From contig NC_089281.1 in NCBI RefSeq assembly GCF_963678975.1, positions 30,220,559-30,284,558 of the forward strand: a DNA stretch of 64,000 nt. The letters are read 5' to 3'. Origin of the DNA: Dysidea avara. Taxonomy: Eukaryota; Porifera; Demospongiae; Dictyoceratida; Dysideidae. The stretch's first letter is position 1; each line of letters starts with the position of its first letter. The notes beneath the pieces are model-generated. The model made no database searches, was not told the DNA's origin, and saw only the letters and a list, made by a program, of their open reading frames with translations. The translations under genes and the position numbers were made by a program. Shown one piece after another: positions 11,286 through 23,100 of this stretch.

Positions 11286-14200
11286 ATGAATCCGTGGATG
11301 TGGACCCCGCTTTACATGCGACTCACTTCTAAAGACTTTGAGAAGAGCGAAGATCTGGTAGTGGAAGAGAAGAAACTGCCAAAGGACGAGCTGCTGATAA
11401 AAGTTAGTTAATATTATTAAATTTTAAAGACGTGCTGAAAGCGATGATGTTACTTATGTAGTTAAGAGAAGCAAAAGTGAGGTGCATCAAGTACCAAGAA
11501 GCTCTGAAGAGGTTGGAAGCAGACAAGCAGGACCTGGAGAAAGGGAATACATTACTGACAGCTGAACTGAGTGAAGAAAGAAATAGGCTGGCTGAAGAGA
11601 AGAAGGCATTGATAAAACAGCTACGGAAGGATGGCCCACCCACAGCTAAACAATCTTCTGGGGACTCCACTCAACAAGTCAGTAATTTAACATTACAAGT
11701 TTGTTTGTGGTATTCAAGAGTCCCTAATATTAATGGACTCTTGCTATATTCTACAAACATATTTTCCTCTGCACACATAGCTACACACACAGACACTGTG
11801 AGCACAGCTAGTAACAATATTAGCTACAGCAATTTGTTAGATGTTTACCAGTTATATATGTGCTCTTCAGTTTGTCGGTAAGAGAGGTGATGAACAATTA
11901 CTAGTGTTGAGTGAACAGAAACAATTGTTACAACAAGAAGTGGACATGTTGAAGGAAGAAGTGAGAGAGCTAAAAGCTGCAGAAGGAAAGGTAAAGTGAT
12001 AATGGTTGTCATCATTTTGTTCATCACTGTTTGGTCAAATTAATGGTACCAGTGTTTGGCCCCACACAAAATCAATCTGGAGGCATCTAGGCACCGGCCG
12101 ATTATTCCAGCACAATTTAAAGCATAATAGGTGACCAAAAGCATCAAGCATAATGCCAGCATAATAGGGACGATGTTTGAAAATTTAATTAAAATGCGCA
12201 ATACGCTCGCCTGAAAGAAAGCAAATATTCACTGCCAATAGTATTATTAGTGCATTTCATATTTAAAAACACGTAATATAACTTATTAAACCGTTTCTTT
12301 GTTAGTTATTCACACTTTGCAGAAATAAGATCGAGATACTCTAATAGAGCAGTCACATACTCTAATGCAGCAGTCATGTAAGGCTGATATGCTCTAATAA
12401 AACAGTCAGTTCTAGAGCATAATCTTGATTTTGAAAGCATAATTTTGAGCATAATAGGCTTAATTTTTGAGCAATGCTCAAAAGCATAATAGGTAAAATT
12501 TTGGGCATAATAGGCCGGTGCCTAGAGGCATCGGACTACGTAGCAGTTAGGTGGAAGAGGCTTAATTTTGGAATTTGGCAATGAGCAGTTAACAATTTTT
12601 CTGCCCAAATCATAACCCCACCAAAGGCTAATTTGTCAAACCTGTCCCTCCCTCCCAATCCATCTTGTATATAATTCATTGATGAGTACTGTTGTGGACA
12701 GGACGAGCCTGACCTCCAACACAAAGATGAAGCCACCCAACTTCAGGCAGAAATAGAACAACTTAAAGAAAAATGGGCTCAGACAAGAGCAGAACGAGAT
12801 CATATGAAGAAAGACTATGACCAAATGATGATAGAACATAATCGGCTCACTAAAAGTCATAATCAGTTACAGTTAGAAATAACACAATTACAAGAACAGA
12901 ACACTCAAGTCATATTAGTCCGTGATCAGCTGCGTAGAGAAAAAGATGAGCTCCATCGACACTTCAGTCAGTCCAGAGAACCCACAAAGAGTCAAGTGAA
13001 GGGTAAACATGACCAACTACAAGAAAGTTTTAGTCAGTTAAATGTTGAACTAGTGCAGCTTCAAGAGAAGAATACTCAGTTAGAATCACTACACAAACAA
13101 GTTGTTGTTGATAGAGAAGAATTAAAACAAACTTGCAGTAAAACAACTGAACACCTTGATCAATTGAAACTGGAACACAGTCAACTTGGGGAAAGTTTAA
13201 GTAAGATGAAACTTGAGATGGTACAGTTACAAGAGGAAAATGCACATCTCAAAGAAGAGCTGAAGAATTACAACATGACTGCACAGAACAAAGAAATACA
13301 ATTAAATGAGCAACTATCACAGTCTAATGCTCACCGTATTAAACTGCAGAGAGAATTAAGTGTGACTCAAGAGTCTCAGAGTGACATGTTGGTACTTATG
13401 GAGGAAAAAACCAGCCGGTATAACGTTCTGCAGAAAAAGGTGTGTTAATGTTGTTATATAATACATCTAATCCTTATTGAACTTTTCAGTACAAAAAGTT
13501 GCAGTCTGAGTACAAGGTATGTGATATTTTGTTGTAACACTTTGTGTAGTTATGCTACTACAACAGCAGGTGAGAAAGGACAAGAAACATGAAATATCAC
13601 AAACAAATTCATCCAACCCGTCCTCATTACTAGCTCAACCATCAACAGTAAGATAACTATATTATTGTACTTTTTAGTATTACATTTACAGAAACAACGT
13701 TTGTTTGTAACAAAACACGACTATGATTCACGTTCATCATTATTTGGACGCAGTGGCCATCAAGAGTTACAGCTACGTACAGGAGATATGGTTACCGTAT
13801 TAGGAGATGTCAACTCTAGTGGATATTATGTTGTAGAGTTTAGGGCACAACGTGGTCTGGTTCACCACAGAGTTCTGGATGAGGTGGACATTAGCATGAC
13901 AAGAAGACTGAGTGACCAGGTAAGAACTAGTAGGGAAGTTTATTTGGTAACTTTTGCAAATTTAGATTTTGGTTAGAGGTAAAATAGGTAAAGTTTAGCT
14001 AAAAGGTTTTTGATTGAATGGAAAGATTTGAAGGAGTTTTAACAACTGCTGGTTACTAACCATCCCTTATAATAATTACAAGAGCTAATAATAGTAGTTA
14101 ACTCTTGATAATTGTATTGTACAGAGTTCATATAGTACATTTGAGTCATCAATGGTCAGCAGTGCTGCTCATGGAGGTAAAGCAGTTATTGTAATTTAAT

Positions 14201-14978
14201 TAATAATTATGAATGATCAGATAGGAGATCCCGTCACATGTCACTGTCAACAACACAATATGATTTTGGTCCACTACCACCATCTGAACTGAAAATTGAG
14301 AATGTTATGCTAAATAAGGCTTCAGTGTCATGGAAGGTTCCGTTCATTTCAGCAGTTGGGCTAAGTAATGGTTACAAGGTGGAGGGATATCAACTGTATG
14401 TAGATGACTCCCTTCACACTAGGATAAAGGGATGTTATGAGTGTACAGTGAGTAGCTATTATCTCTGTGTGTAACTGTGTATAACAACTTGATCCATAGG
14501 GAGTTGTGGAAGGTGTGGACTTTACTCAGCCTCATAAACTATCAGTAGCTGCATATTCCATTGATGGGTTGATATCTGAAACATGTGAAGTATACTGTAC
14601 ACCACAAGAACGTACCATTAATATAGTGTCCAGCTCTGTACCAGATTTGTACAAGGCAACTCACAAACACTACACACAAGTACTATTATAATGTTACTCC
14701 TTCTCTGTGTGTGTGTTGTGTTGTGTAGTGTGTGTGTGTGTGTGTGGTGGGGGGATACCTGATGGGCTTACTTTGTGTTATAACTTCTACAGGTGAAGAC
14801 TGGCTGTAGTCCTGACCTTCAGTATGAACAGGTATATCTTGAGACTTGAGTATAAGTTTAACTTTACTCTCAACAGGTCAACACTTCTGATCAGCGGGTC
14901 AACACCTCTACTAGAAAACTACATCAGCAAGGCAGACATCATGTTGGAAGGGTACACTCTAAACCATCCAAACATTAA
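11286..14978 (+). CDS. coiled-coil, SH3 and FN3 protein, RIM-binding-protein-like, 12 exons
   Basis: Exons: 11286-11402, 11462-11677, 11871-11990, 12702-13439, 13490-13516, 13567-13647, 13692-13919, 14125-14176, 14221-14447, 14500-14679, 14793-14831, 14877-14978; phases close to about 708 aa. The N-terminal 360 residues are coiled coil (e.g. LEADKQDLEKGNTLLTAEL). A Ser/Thr linker leads to an SH3-like domain in exon 7 (QRLFVTKHDYD ... ELQLRTGDMVTVLGDV ... GYYVVEF ... QRGLVHHRVLDEVD), then a fibronectin-III domain (FGPLPPSELKIENVMLNKAS, VSWKVP, GYKVEGYQLYVD). Coiled coil, SH3 and FN3 in this order is typical of RIMBP/TSPOAP1 proteins, which have three SH3 domains; only one is seen here. The start Met follows GTTTGCAGAGCG; an upstream in-frame Met at 11214 is possible. 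Intron 3 carries a hAT-like MITE. Confidence 0.6.
12088..12524. mobile_element. hAT-like MITE, copy A, with 8-bp target duplication
   Basis: 437 bp bounded by inverted termini TAGGCACCGGCC / GGCCGGTGCCTA and flanked by perfect 8-bp direct repeats GAGGCATC (12080-12087, 12525-12532). An 8-bp duplication is the hallmark of the hAT superfamily. There is no transposase, so it is non-autonomous. The interior holds CATAATAGG motifs and three copies of the dispersed CTCTAATAGAG motif. A second copy in inverse orientation is at 23849-24284. Confidence 0.85.
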
Positions 14979-15039
14979 ACAGATTATTTTCTTTCGATAA
15001 TTAAAAGTGGTATAAACAAATATACAAGATATAAATAAT

Positions 15040-18000
15040 TTATTGTTTTCTTTTGAACACAGCGTGATTATCATTCAATGGTCTTAGAACAGGTAATGTT
15101 TTGTAGTTCACATTTTCACTGGCTTCAGTCAACTCCCATGTGTAGCTGGCTAATAACTGTCTAGCACACTCCTAACAATAATTACCATAAAACAATTCAG
15201 ATAATTATTTGGGAGAATTACCCGAAGTAACTTCTGAGCCAGCACCTTTCCAATACACTGACGGGGGCCACCACCGAATGTTAACACGATCTCTCGATCA
15301 GTCACGTTACTAACAAAACAACAGAGTACATGTCAGTGGGTACAGATTTGTTGTTACTGGGTTTGCCATCTGTCTGGTTGAAATTTGTGTGGATCTGCAA
15401 AGCACGTTGGATCTTTATTAGCATGACTTGTAATATAAGCCGCCCTGTGATCTTTAGATACATTGAAACCAGCAACCTGACAATCCTATAACATTGTTTA
15501 AATACACAATGACAAAATACAGCTGCTCACTTTACCTCAGTACACATTCGTCCACCACCAAAAAATGGCGGCCATAGTCTTTCCACTTCTAACATGACAT
15601 CATCTAATTCAGCTTCATTCTCATGACAATTAAGCCACTGGCTCTATTAACAGCAAACAACACACATTGCGTACAGCTAACTAGTAATACCTACATGGGA
15701 TGGCTTGCTTAACTCCATAACAAATGAAGTGAGCAAGGAGGCTAGAGCTTTGGGAATGACGGCAGAAACAAAGACTAACATATTAGAGAACCCATCCACT
15801 TTATTGGGACATTCTTGCACAACTTTACTGGCCATTCTACACAAATGACAAAATTATTCCATTATATGTAGACAAAGTCTGATACATACGATGATGGGTC
15901 ACTCTGAGCTGTTTTCTCTACAACTTTTAATAACCCGTCTTTAGCAAGCAGGGCCTTGTTATAGCTAGACCTCCACCATGCTCCAGGTAGTCTAATGCTA
16001 ACTGGTACAGACACTACCCCTAGTGGAGACATGACGATGATCAGTGATACTGCTGCTACTAACCTCTCCAATGAGTAGTCATTAATTCTGACACTTCATC
16101 GGCTTCTGGTTGGCCTGGAGTAGCACCCAGGAATAAAGCTGTTGTAAGCTGCGTACTGAGTTTCTTCATTGTCTTGTAGATTGGCACTGGTTGTCTGTTC
16201 AAGGAACACAGAGCCATATATGGTTAAAGAAATACTACTATACTGAAGTACCCCAAACTAATCTAATATTTCACAGCCTCTTAGTGAGTCAGAAACACAA
16301 CATATTTCAGCTGCCCTGACTGTTCTATTAGAGTATATCACTGCTCTATTACAGCAAGTGTAGTCAATCAAAATGGCATCGTCTGAGTATTAAAAGGTCC
16401 TGAAGGAGCTCCCCCTCAAAAGGATGGTGGCAATCTGCAAAAAATTTCTGCCTTGAAAAAATCCTACTATACAGTTAAAACATAATTAATGCTCTTCTAA
16501 TTAATGCTCTTCTAGTTTGCCAAATACTTCACAAGCTCATCATCCCCTTGCATGGCTGTTATAACAAAGTTAAGTGTAGCAACCAGAACTAAAAATGATG
16601 AGATTATTAGCCATGAGTGGCCTTAGCTCAATAGCATCAATAATTCAAGATACTCTAATAGAGCAGTCAAGATCGAGATATTCTAATAGAGCAGTCACAG
16701 TAATCTTCAGAGGAGCAGGTACATGTGCAATTATAAATGAGGAGATATAGTTGGTGAGTGGACCCCCTTTTAGAAAGTTTGTGGATCTACCTGCATGTTA
16801 TCCCCCCAGCCCCCCCTTAAATAAAGGTGTCTCCTCAGCCCCTAAATTCACCACAAGACCTGCAATTAGAAACTTGGAACTAAAACTGTCAATTGCAGAA
16901 AAATTCCAGATCTAGTCTGCTTGTCATAGTGGAGGATTTGAAGAGATAAATTAGCAAGACATTTAATATGCACAACATGATCACAAGAGTTCATAATATA
17001 GTAGACCCCTCTCTATTATATTATGAACTCTTGTTATCATGTTACATGTCTGTACACTTTGCACATTACACAACAATAAATGATCAGTCACTAATGATAC
17101 AAGTGTTTTGTAGTTGGCCATATTACCAGTAGTGTAATATTGGGACATTGATGTTATCATTACAAACAACACTGTAATTGGGGCTAATGTTCATAGTGTT
17201 CCAATAGGCAAGGGTGGATCCAGTGAAGCTTTGACCACAAAAAGACAACATAAGTGGCAATTATTCTGAACACTTCATGGACTAAAACTTGTTGATATAC
17301 TATTTACTATGTAAGATAACAGAAACCAAGATAGTACACATTAACACATCAGTGAGATTATCCCACTAAACACTTGAATGGTTTTGTAGGGTTCCTGTGG
17401 CTTCAAACAGGTAGCCTTACTAATACAGTCAGTCATGAAACATGATCTATTAGAGGGTATTGGAGCAGGGTTGTGGGTTATTAGATGGTAACTACTTATA
17501 AATAGCGCTATCCTTTTTGACTTCTGTGCAGCAATAAAAACACTATAGCCATATTAGTAGTAGTTGGTCCATCTTGTACAATTTTTCTGAGAAGAGCCTG
17601 GCTAAAGGCTCCATCATTTACAGTTATGTTGTCCAGCATTTACGGTGGTAGAAAAAGCATTCCATCAAATTCAAATAAAGGAGTAAGTCAAGAGCCAGTG
17701 AGGATATATATATATAAATAGTAATTTTACTTTCACAGATTCCAAAATTTTGAAGGCCGGGATATTTTTGCTTCTTCGTGATCTTTTATGCATTTATACA
17801 GATCAAGCTACAAAATTTTGAGAGGGAAATGTTAAGAGATAGTAGCCAATTATTCCCTTGGAAAAACCCGCTATACAGTATACAGACTGTACAATGCTAT
17901 AATATAACATATTTCTGCAGTTGTTCCACTGTGCAATGTATTCTACACTCACCTCACTGGGAAATCTTGTGACGATAAGAATCCACTTATCACCCTACAC

Positions 18001-18544
18001 AAACCCACAATCACACATAATGAATACACTGACTCACGGTTTAGCCATCTCCATGTATTCCTTCACTTTGTCAGCTGTAAACACCTTGTCTAGACCTGTC
18101 CTCACTTCCTGCCATTCATGGCCTTAGGAAATCACATAAACACCATGGCTTCATGCGGTACACCTTACCATTTTGAAATATTATGTTCTGGTCGAACAAA
18201 TCAAACACGAATTCCTTGTACCCCATTTCAAAGCAGCAAGATTTTTCTAAAAAAGTCAACAGAATAAAACTGGCTAGTAGCTAAATAATGCATTAGCTAG
18301 TTAGTATTCGCACCTTTTAGCTATGTACTTGCTGTTTGACAGTACACAAACATTTTTTACCTTGTAACATTTCGCAAGCAGATTTATTACTGGTTGCGAA
18401 AAACGTCGGCTTGTTACCTATCCTACCGCGGAAGATATCGCCATGTTGTTCTTTCCTCTTCTGTACATACTTGTGAGGGTCCCTGATAAACTCTATGGAC
18501 GAGTCACCTATTAAAGGGTACCCTATACTTCCCGGTGGATTCAT
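15040..18544 (-). CDS. cytochrome P450, soluble-looking, atypical I-helix, 11 exons
   Basis: Exons in transcript order: 18544-18361, 18246-18169, 18122-18038, 17994-17953, 16194-16064, 16019-15890, 15836-15695, 15643-15536, 15476-15358, 15309-15222, 15171-15040; phases close to 412 aa. The start MNPPGSIGYPLIGDSSIEF is the usual Pro-rich hinge with no membrane anchor before it. Seen: the ExxR motif in LEVERLWPP, the PERF-like FQPDRW, and the heme loop FGGGPRQCIG with the Cys ligand. The N-terminal part resembles the CYP26/CYP51-type group. The I-helix region reads VFVSAVIPKALASLLTSF and lacks the (A/G)Gx(D/E)T acid-alcohol pair that monooxygenases use for oxygen activation; P450 isomerases and dehydratases such as CYP74 and CYP8A often lack it. 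Substrate unknown. The largest intron (16195-17952) has only repeats. Confidence 0.85.
16648..16698. repeat. paired copy of the dispersed CTCTAATAGAGCAGTCA motif
   Basis: Two direct copies, GATACTCTAATAGAGCAGTCA and GATATTCTAATAGAGCAGTCA, separated by AGATCGA (split here only for description). A reverse-oriented pair is at 16317-16357 in the same P450 intron. See the findings for the full list of loci. Confidence 0.8.
16975..17045. repeat. short inverted repeat in P450 intron 4
   Basis: CAAGAGTTCATAATATAG and CTATTATATTATGAACTCTTG form a hairpin with about 20-bp arms and a loop of about 15 nt. No gene lies near; it may be a foldback element remnant. Confidence 0.6.
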
Positions 18545-18663
18545 CGTTCAGCACGTAAACAGACCGAGAGGCGTTAAATACAGTATACAAATTACGGAAC
18601 CACCAGTATATCTATGACGTAAAAAGTGGTTACCAAAACGTCTTTGAAAAAGAAAAAAAAACA

Positions 18664-18735
18664 GGGCTTGTCCGGGAGTCGAACCCGGGACCTCTCGCAC
18701 CCTAAGCGAGAATCATGCCACTAGACCAACAAGCC
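18664..18735 (-). tRNA. tRNA-Pro (anticodon AGG)
   Basis: The minus-strand 72-mer folds as a full cloverleaf. Acceptor arms GGCTTGT/ACAAGCC pair; box A region GTTGGTCTAGTGGCA; anticodon stem-loop TCTCGCTTAGGGTGCGAGA with AGG at the loop centre; T arm CCGGGTTCGACTCCCGG; discriminator C at 18664. It has no intron and lies 119 bp upstream of the P450 start on the same strand. Confidence 0.97.
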
Positions 18736-20133
18736 ACAGTTACTTTATTATTCATTTATAGTGTAATATAAATGGCATACTTTTAAGAAACATTTTGGTT
18801 GCTGTAAGATTTCAGGGTGCAAGCAATGCAGTCTACATAAATGTTGACAGGTACACATGAAAAGCTGGCTGCATATGGTTCAGTGTCACTTAATTGTGAT
18901 TTTAGTGACCATAAATTAATATGACATCACTTGCACAGTGGTTTAGCTAGGCTTTTGCCCTTCAGTCTCATGAAACTAAGACCTTACTCTACGTTGACTC
19001 ACATTGGGGCACACATTCGTGTAGAAAAAGAGGCTATACAATGACAAGCCACTAGAACCTACCCTCAGGTCATCACTAACAAATTTAACACTATGTCAAA
19101 GGAAAGTATTATAGGTATAAAAAGCTATACATACAAGACCCTGGGATTGTATGCATGTACACACTTGAAGAAGTTTTACCATTGACAACTTATACAAGTT
19201 GGATACTCATGTATAATCAATTTTGGTTATGTGGATTCATGGGCTGTCACATCACGTAAATCGTCATGCCTAATGGTGTATGATCAATGGAGAAAGACTT
19301 TTAGAGTTTCCAGTCAAGCACATTATTGTAAAATATATAATGCTTCTGAATTGGCATTGATGAAAAATCAGGAAGATCAGCAAAACCCATACTGATATTC
19401 TGGGGCTTGAACCTTGGACTATACCTAGGTCAGTGTGCTACTGCTGCTAGTCACCCACCTTCTCTACTTTTCCATCTTATAAATGTCACTCAAGAAGTAA
19501 CTTGTATATATTACCGACCCTAACCCTAACTTTAGGTTTGCCTGTTAAGCACAATGATGTCTGCATGAAGGTAAGTTTTTGGTGAGTTCAAAGCAAGCTA
19601 GGGTTGGTTGGGCTTTGCCAGACGCTCATTTCACTCACTCCAACCTTAGCTTGCCTCGAACTCACTTACCTTGTGTGCTTGATACTAGAGTAGTTTGTGT
19701 TAAAACTCTCAGTTCAGTAACCACTCCCTAAAAAAATATTGGAATCTCAGTATGATGAATACTCCATATAATTGGCGCATACAACACCACCAATACATCA
19801 TCAGAACGTTTTGACTAGTTTTTTATCATTCTTCAAAGCCTTTGCTATGAAAAATTCTTAGTATTATTTGTTTCACAGGTAAGAAGAATAGTGGGATAAA
19901 AGTCAACAAAGTTACTAAAATATTTGGTCCCACAGGGAATGTGACAATCCAACACAATATTGAGCCACGAGAGATGTTAGTGTACAAACCATTGATGTAT
20001 GGCCAGCATAGTATGCAGATGGCCTGTGTTAACATATAGAGTGATTGCAGTTGCATAGTTACTATATTTATTGGGGACAACCATCACATGATATATTTAG
20101 TATGACTTAGTGATGTTATTATAGAGTAATAAT
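18736..20133. other. intergenic stretch without recognised gene
   Basis: 1.4 kb between the tRNA and the 3' end of CFAP43. The only structure is an imperfect inverted repeat at about 19549-19682, whose arms contain AAGGTAAGT...GAGTTC and its complement. ACCCTAACCCTAAC at 19516 is a two-unit telomere-like match and probably chance. Confidence 0.6.
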
Positions 20134-23100
20134 TTAATTCCCAGCTTGTACTAAAGCGGGGAAAGTTCTCATCCTAAGCCGTTCCACTTCAGCTCTCAGA
20201 ATTGCAATTTCTTGTGCTTGTGCTTTAGCCATCTGTACTAGTTTCTTCCTCACTAAAATATCATACATTCTCTCCTTGGCCCCAGCCTCTGCTTGGCTAA
20301 CACCTGCCACTATAATAAAATATTTGATATAACATGTGATGTGTTACCAGCTAGCTCATCAATCTGCTGTCGCTCAGTGACAGAAACTTGTAACTCTTTT
20401 AACTGCTTGTCTAGTTCGTGATTCTCCTCTTTCTTCTCAGTGACATTCTTTTGTAACTTCTTCAGAATACGTTGATGATGTTTCATCATCTTAGCATGCA
20501 TCTAGTGTGATCAGTTCATTACAACTAATAGTTGATACACCACATACCCTAGTGTTGAGCTCTAGGGTTCTCTCCAGTACATCAACAGTGTTATGGCCCT
20601 TATTACCACCTTGTTCTTCTTCCATTAACCACTGAACGTATTTGTTATCAGTAAGAAATGTGATATATTTTTATAATACCTGTTGTAGCTCCTTTGTAAC
20701 GTGAAGCATTTGAATGTCTTTGGTCTTTGTGATGAGGTCCTCTGTCTCCATATTCATCTTCTCCAGTTCCCTACAATATGTTATATGTTATTATGTATGA
20801 TTGGTAGTGAAGACCTACCAATCCAACATGTGGATGCCCTTCTTGAACTCCTTGCATTCATTCATGCTATTCAACTTGGCTTCTCCAAGAGTCTTATTAA
20901 TATAATAATAATAATAGTAATATCAGTTAGTATTATTACACATATATACTGCACCTTTATTTGGCTGTTTAGTTGTTCAATAATACTCCGGTGTAATAGA
21001 ACACTGTGACTAAAGTCAGGTACCAGTTGGCCTGGCTCCATCTCAACCTTTAAGGACACACTCATCAACTACACTATTACAATGATCTAGCCTCACCTGT
21101 CCTTGACGTAACAACAACTGCAATTCAAGGTTGAGAGCAAACTGATTTCTGTCCTCTCTCAATCTGAATAGTGAAAATCATGAAGGATGGTAACATTACA
21201 CATTAGATACATACTTGCTTAGCTCCTTAAATGTTTCCTGTATCTGTTGTTGAATGTATTCATCTTCTGCAGTTCGGTTTTGTAAAAATGACTGCATCTC
21301 TGCCAGTTGTAATGCCATATGTTTAACCTATGTAATGGAGTAATGTAGTAGTCACTTAGTTGTTGTCACACTTTTTGTTCATTTTCCATCTTTTTCCTAC
21401 GAGCAACTACTAGCCTCTCCCACATATTGGGGGTGACCCCATCTGGCATGTGAGATGGACTATCATATTCTAGCATAGCATCTCCCAGTTGAGATGTTTG
21501 TGTTGTTAAATAAGAACGATCCTGACCCATGGGAAGGTTACCACCACTTTCTCCAACCCTAATTCTCTGTCCCCTAATAAGACAACAATATTAAAAAAGG
21601 AAATACTTGTTGTAACATAATTCCACTACCTTGGTCGCCGTCTGAATGTTTTGTATAACACGTCAATGTAGGGTTCACAGTCTGCAAAGTCTTTTCGAAA
21701 TGCTTTATCAAAGTCTTTATCTTCAACTACTGCAAACTCATACTCTCTCTTAAACTCACTAACTTGTCTTTGTGCTACAGAGATCACATTGTTCAGTTGG
21801 ACCTACACATACACAGATGACATCTTAGTAACTAGTTATCCCTTTCTATAACCTTTTGATTCTTATACTCAGTCAATTGTTGGTTAAGCAACTCTTCTTT
21901 TTGACTTATTTCTTGTTCTGTTAACAGTGAAGCAGCTAGTCGTAATATCTTTAACTCTTCCTAATAGCACAACCAATGTCTGTTGTTTAAAGTAAAGTAC
22001 AATACCTGGTTGATAGCTAATTCTGTTTTTAGCTTGAGCTTAAATAGTTTCATGAGGCGGTCATCAAAATTTTGCATGGACTGTACAATAGATGCTTGAA
22101 GCTTCTTTAGCTCTCCCTCTAATGCCTACAGCAGTCTTACAGTAAAGCAATGGCGTACCCATCATGGAGATACCTTCTTGAGTTTTTCTCTCTCTTCAAG
22201 GAAAGCAGCTTCCTTCTTCTCAAATTCTCTGGCTAGTCTAATCTCATCTTCACTCATCTCAGCTGGCTCCTTACTCATAAAATCTGGTCTAGGAAGATCC
22301 TATATGATATAGCTGATGAGGTGAGCACGTGTACATGACAAGTTGACCTTAAACAAGTCCTCCTCAGCACTTGCTTCAAGTCTTCCCCCCATCATCATGT
22401 CAAGTGCTCTTTGTATTGGGTTATCACCCTATGATGTGATCATGATATTATTAGGGGATATCAAACTATGATGTAAGGCCACGAAAAGTTAATTATATGT
22501 TTCTGGTTCCCTTCCTAGTCATATTTTTTTTTTGCTGAATGAATCCATACAATAATTTATAATAGTTTATATCCATTGAAATTTTATGTCTTGCAAACAT
22601 TTTTTTCATATAAATATGCACTCACTTTATACTTTTTTCATATAATTCCATATGTCAAATGTAGTATACCACATCAAAAAGTTGCACAAAAAAAGCCTGG
22701 TCAACTTTAAAAATTGCTAAAATTCAGATTTTAGTCTGACTGCTTACCTGCCTTCCAGCCTGACTACAGTCGCAAGGCTGGAGGCCAAACAAAGCAGCAC
22801 ACAACCACCACAATAACAAACTCACCAGTGGGATCACTGGGATGTACCTTTTGGGGGTTCTGACAAGTGTGTGCCCTCTGCACCTTGTCTTTCCATTTTT
22901 ATCTTCAATCAGGCTAGTCTTCTGTAGTGTAGTGTAGTGTGTGTAGTCTGTATATACAGCATAGTGTGTGTGTAATTGTTGTCTACTCTGTTGTGCATTC
23001 TATAATGTAATCTGTTGTGTAGTCTGTTCAGTAACTATACACTAGTACACATTGTTACACAGTAGTGCTAGTTGTAGGGCTTACTAGTTCAGCCTTTCGT

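Noticed and set aside
13030..13245. Minus-strand frame of 71 codons
   Set aside because: Shadow of the long coiled-coil exon of the RIMBP-like gene.
19516..19531. Telomere-like ACCCTAACCCTAAC
   Set aside because: Only two units within ordinary sequence; no array and no chromosome end.
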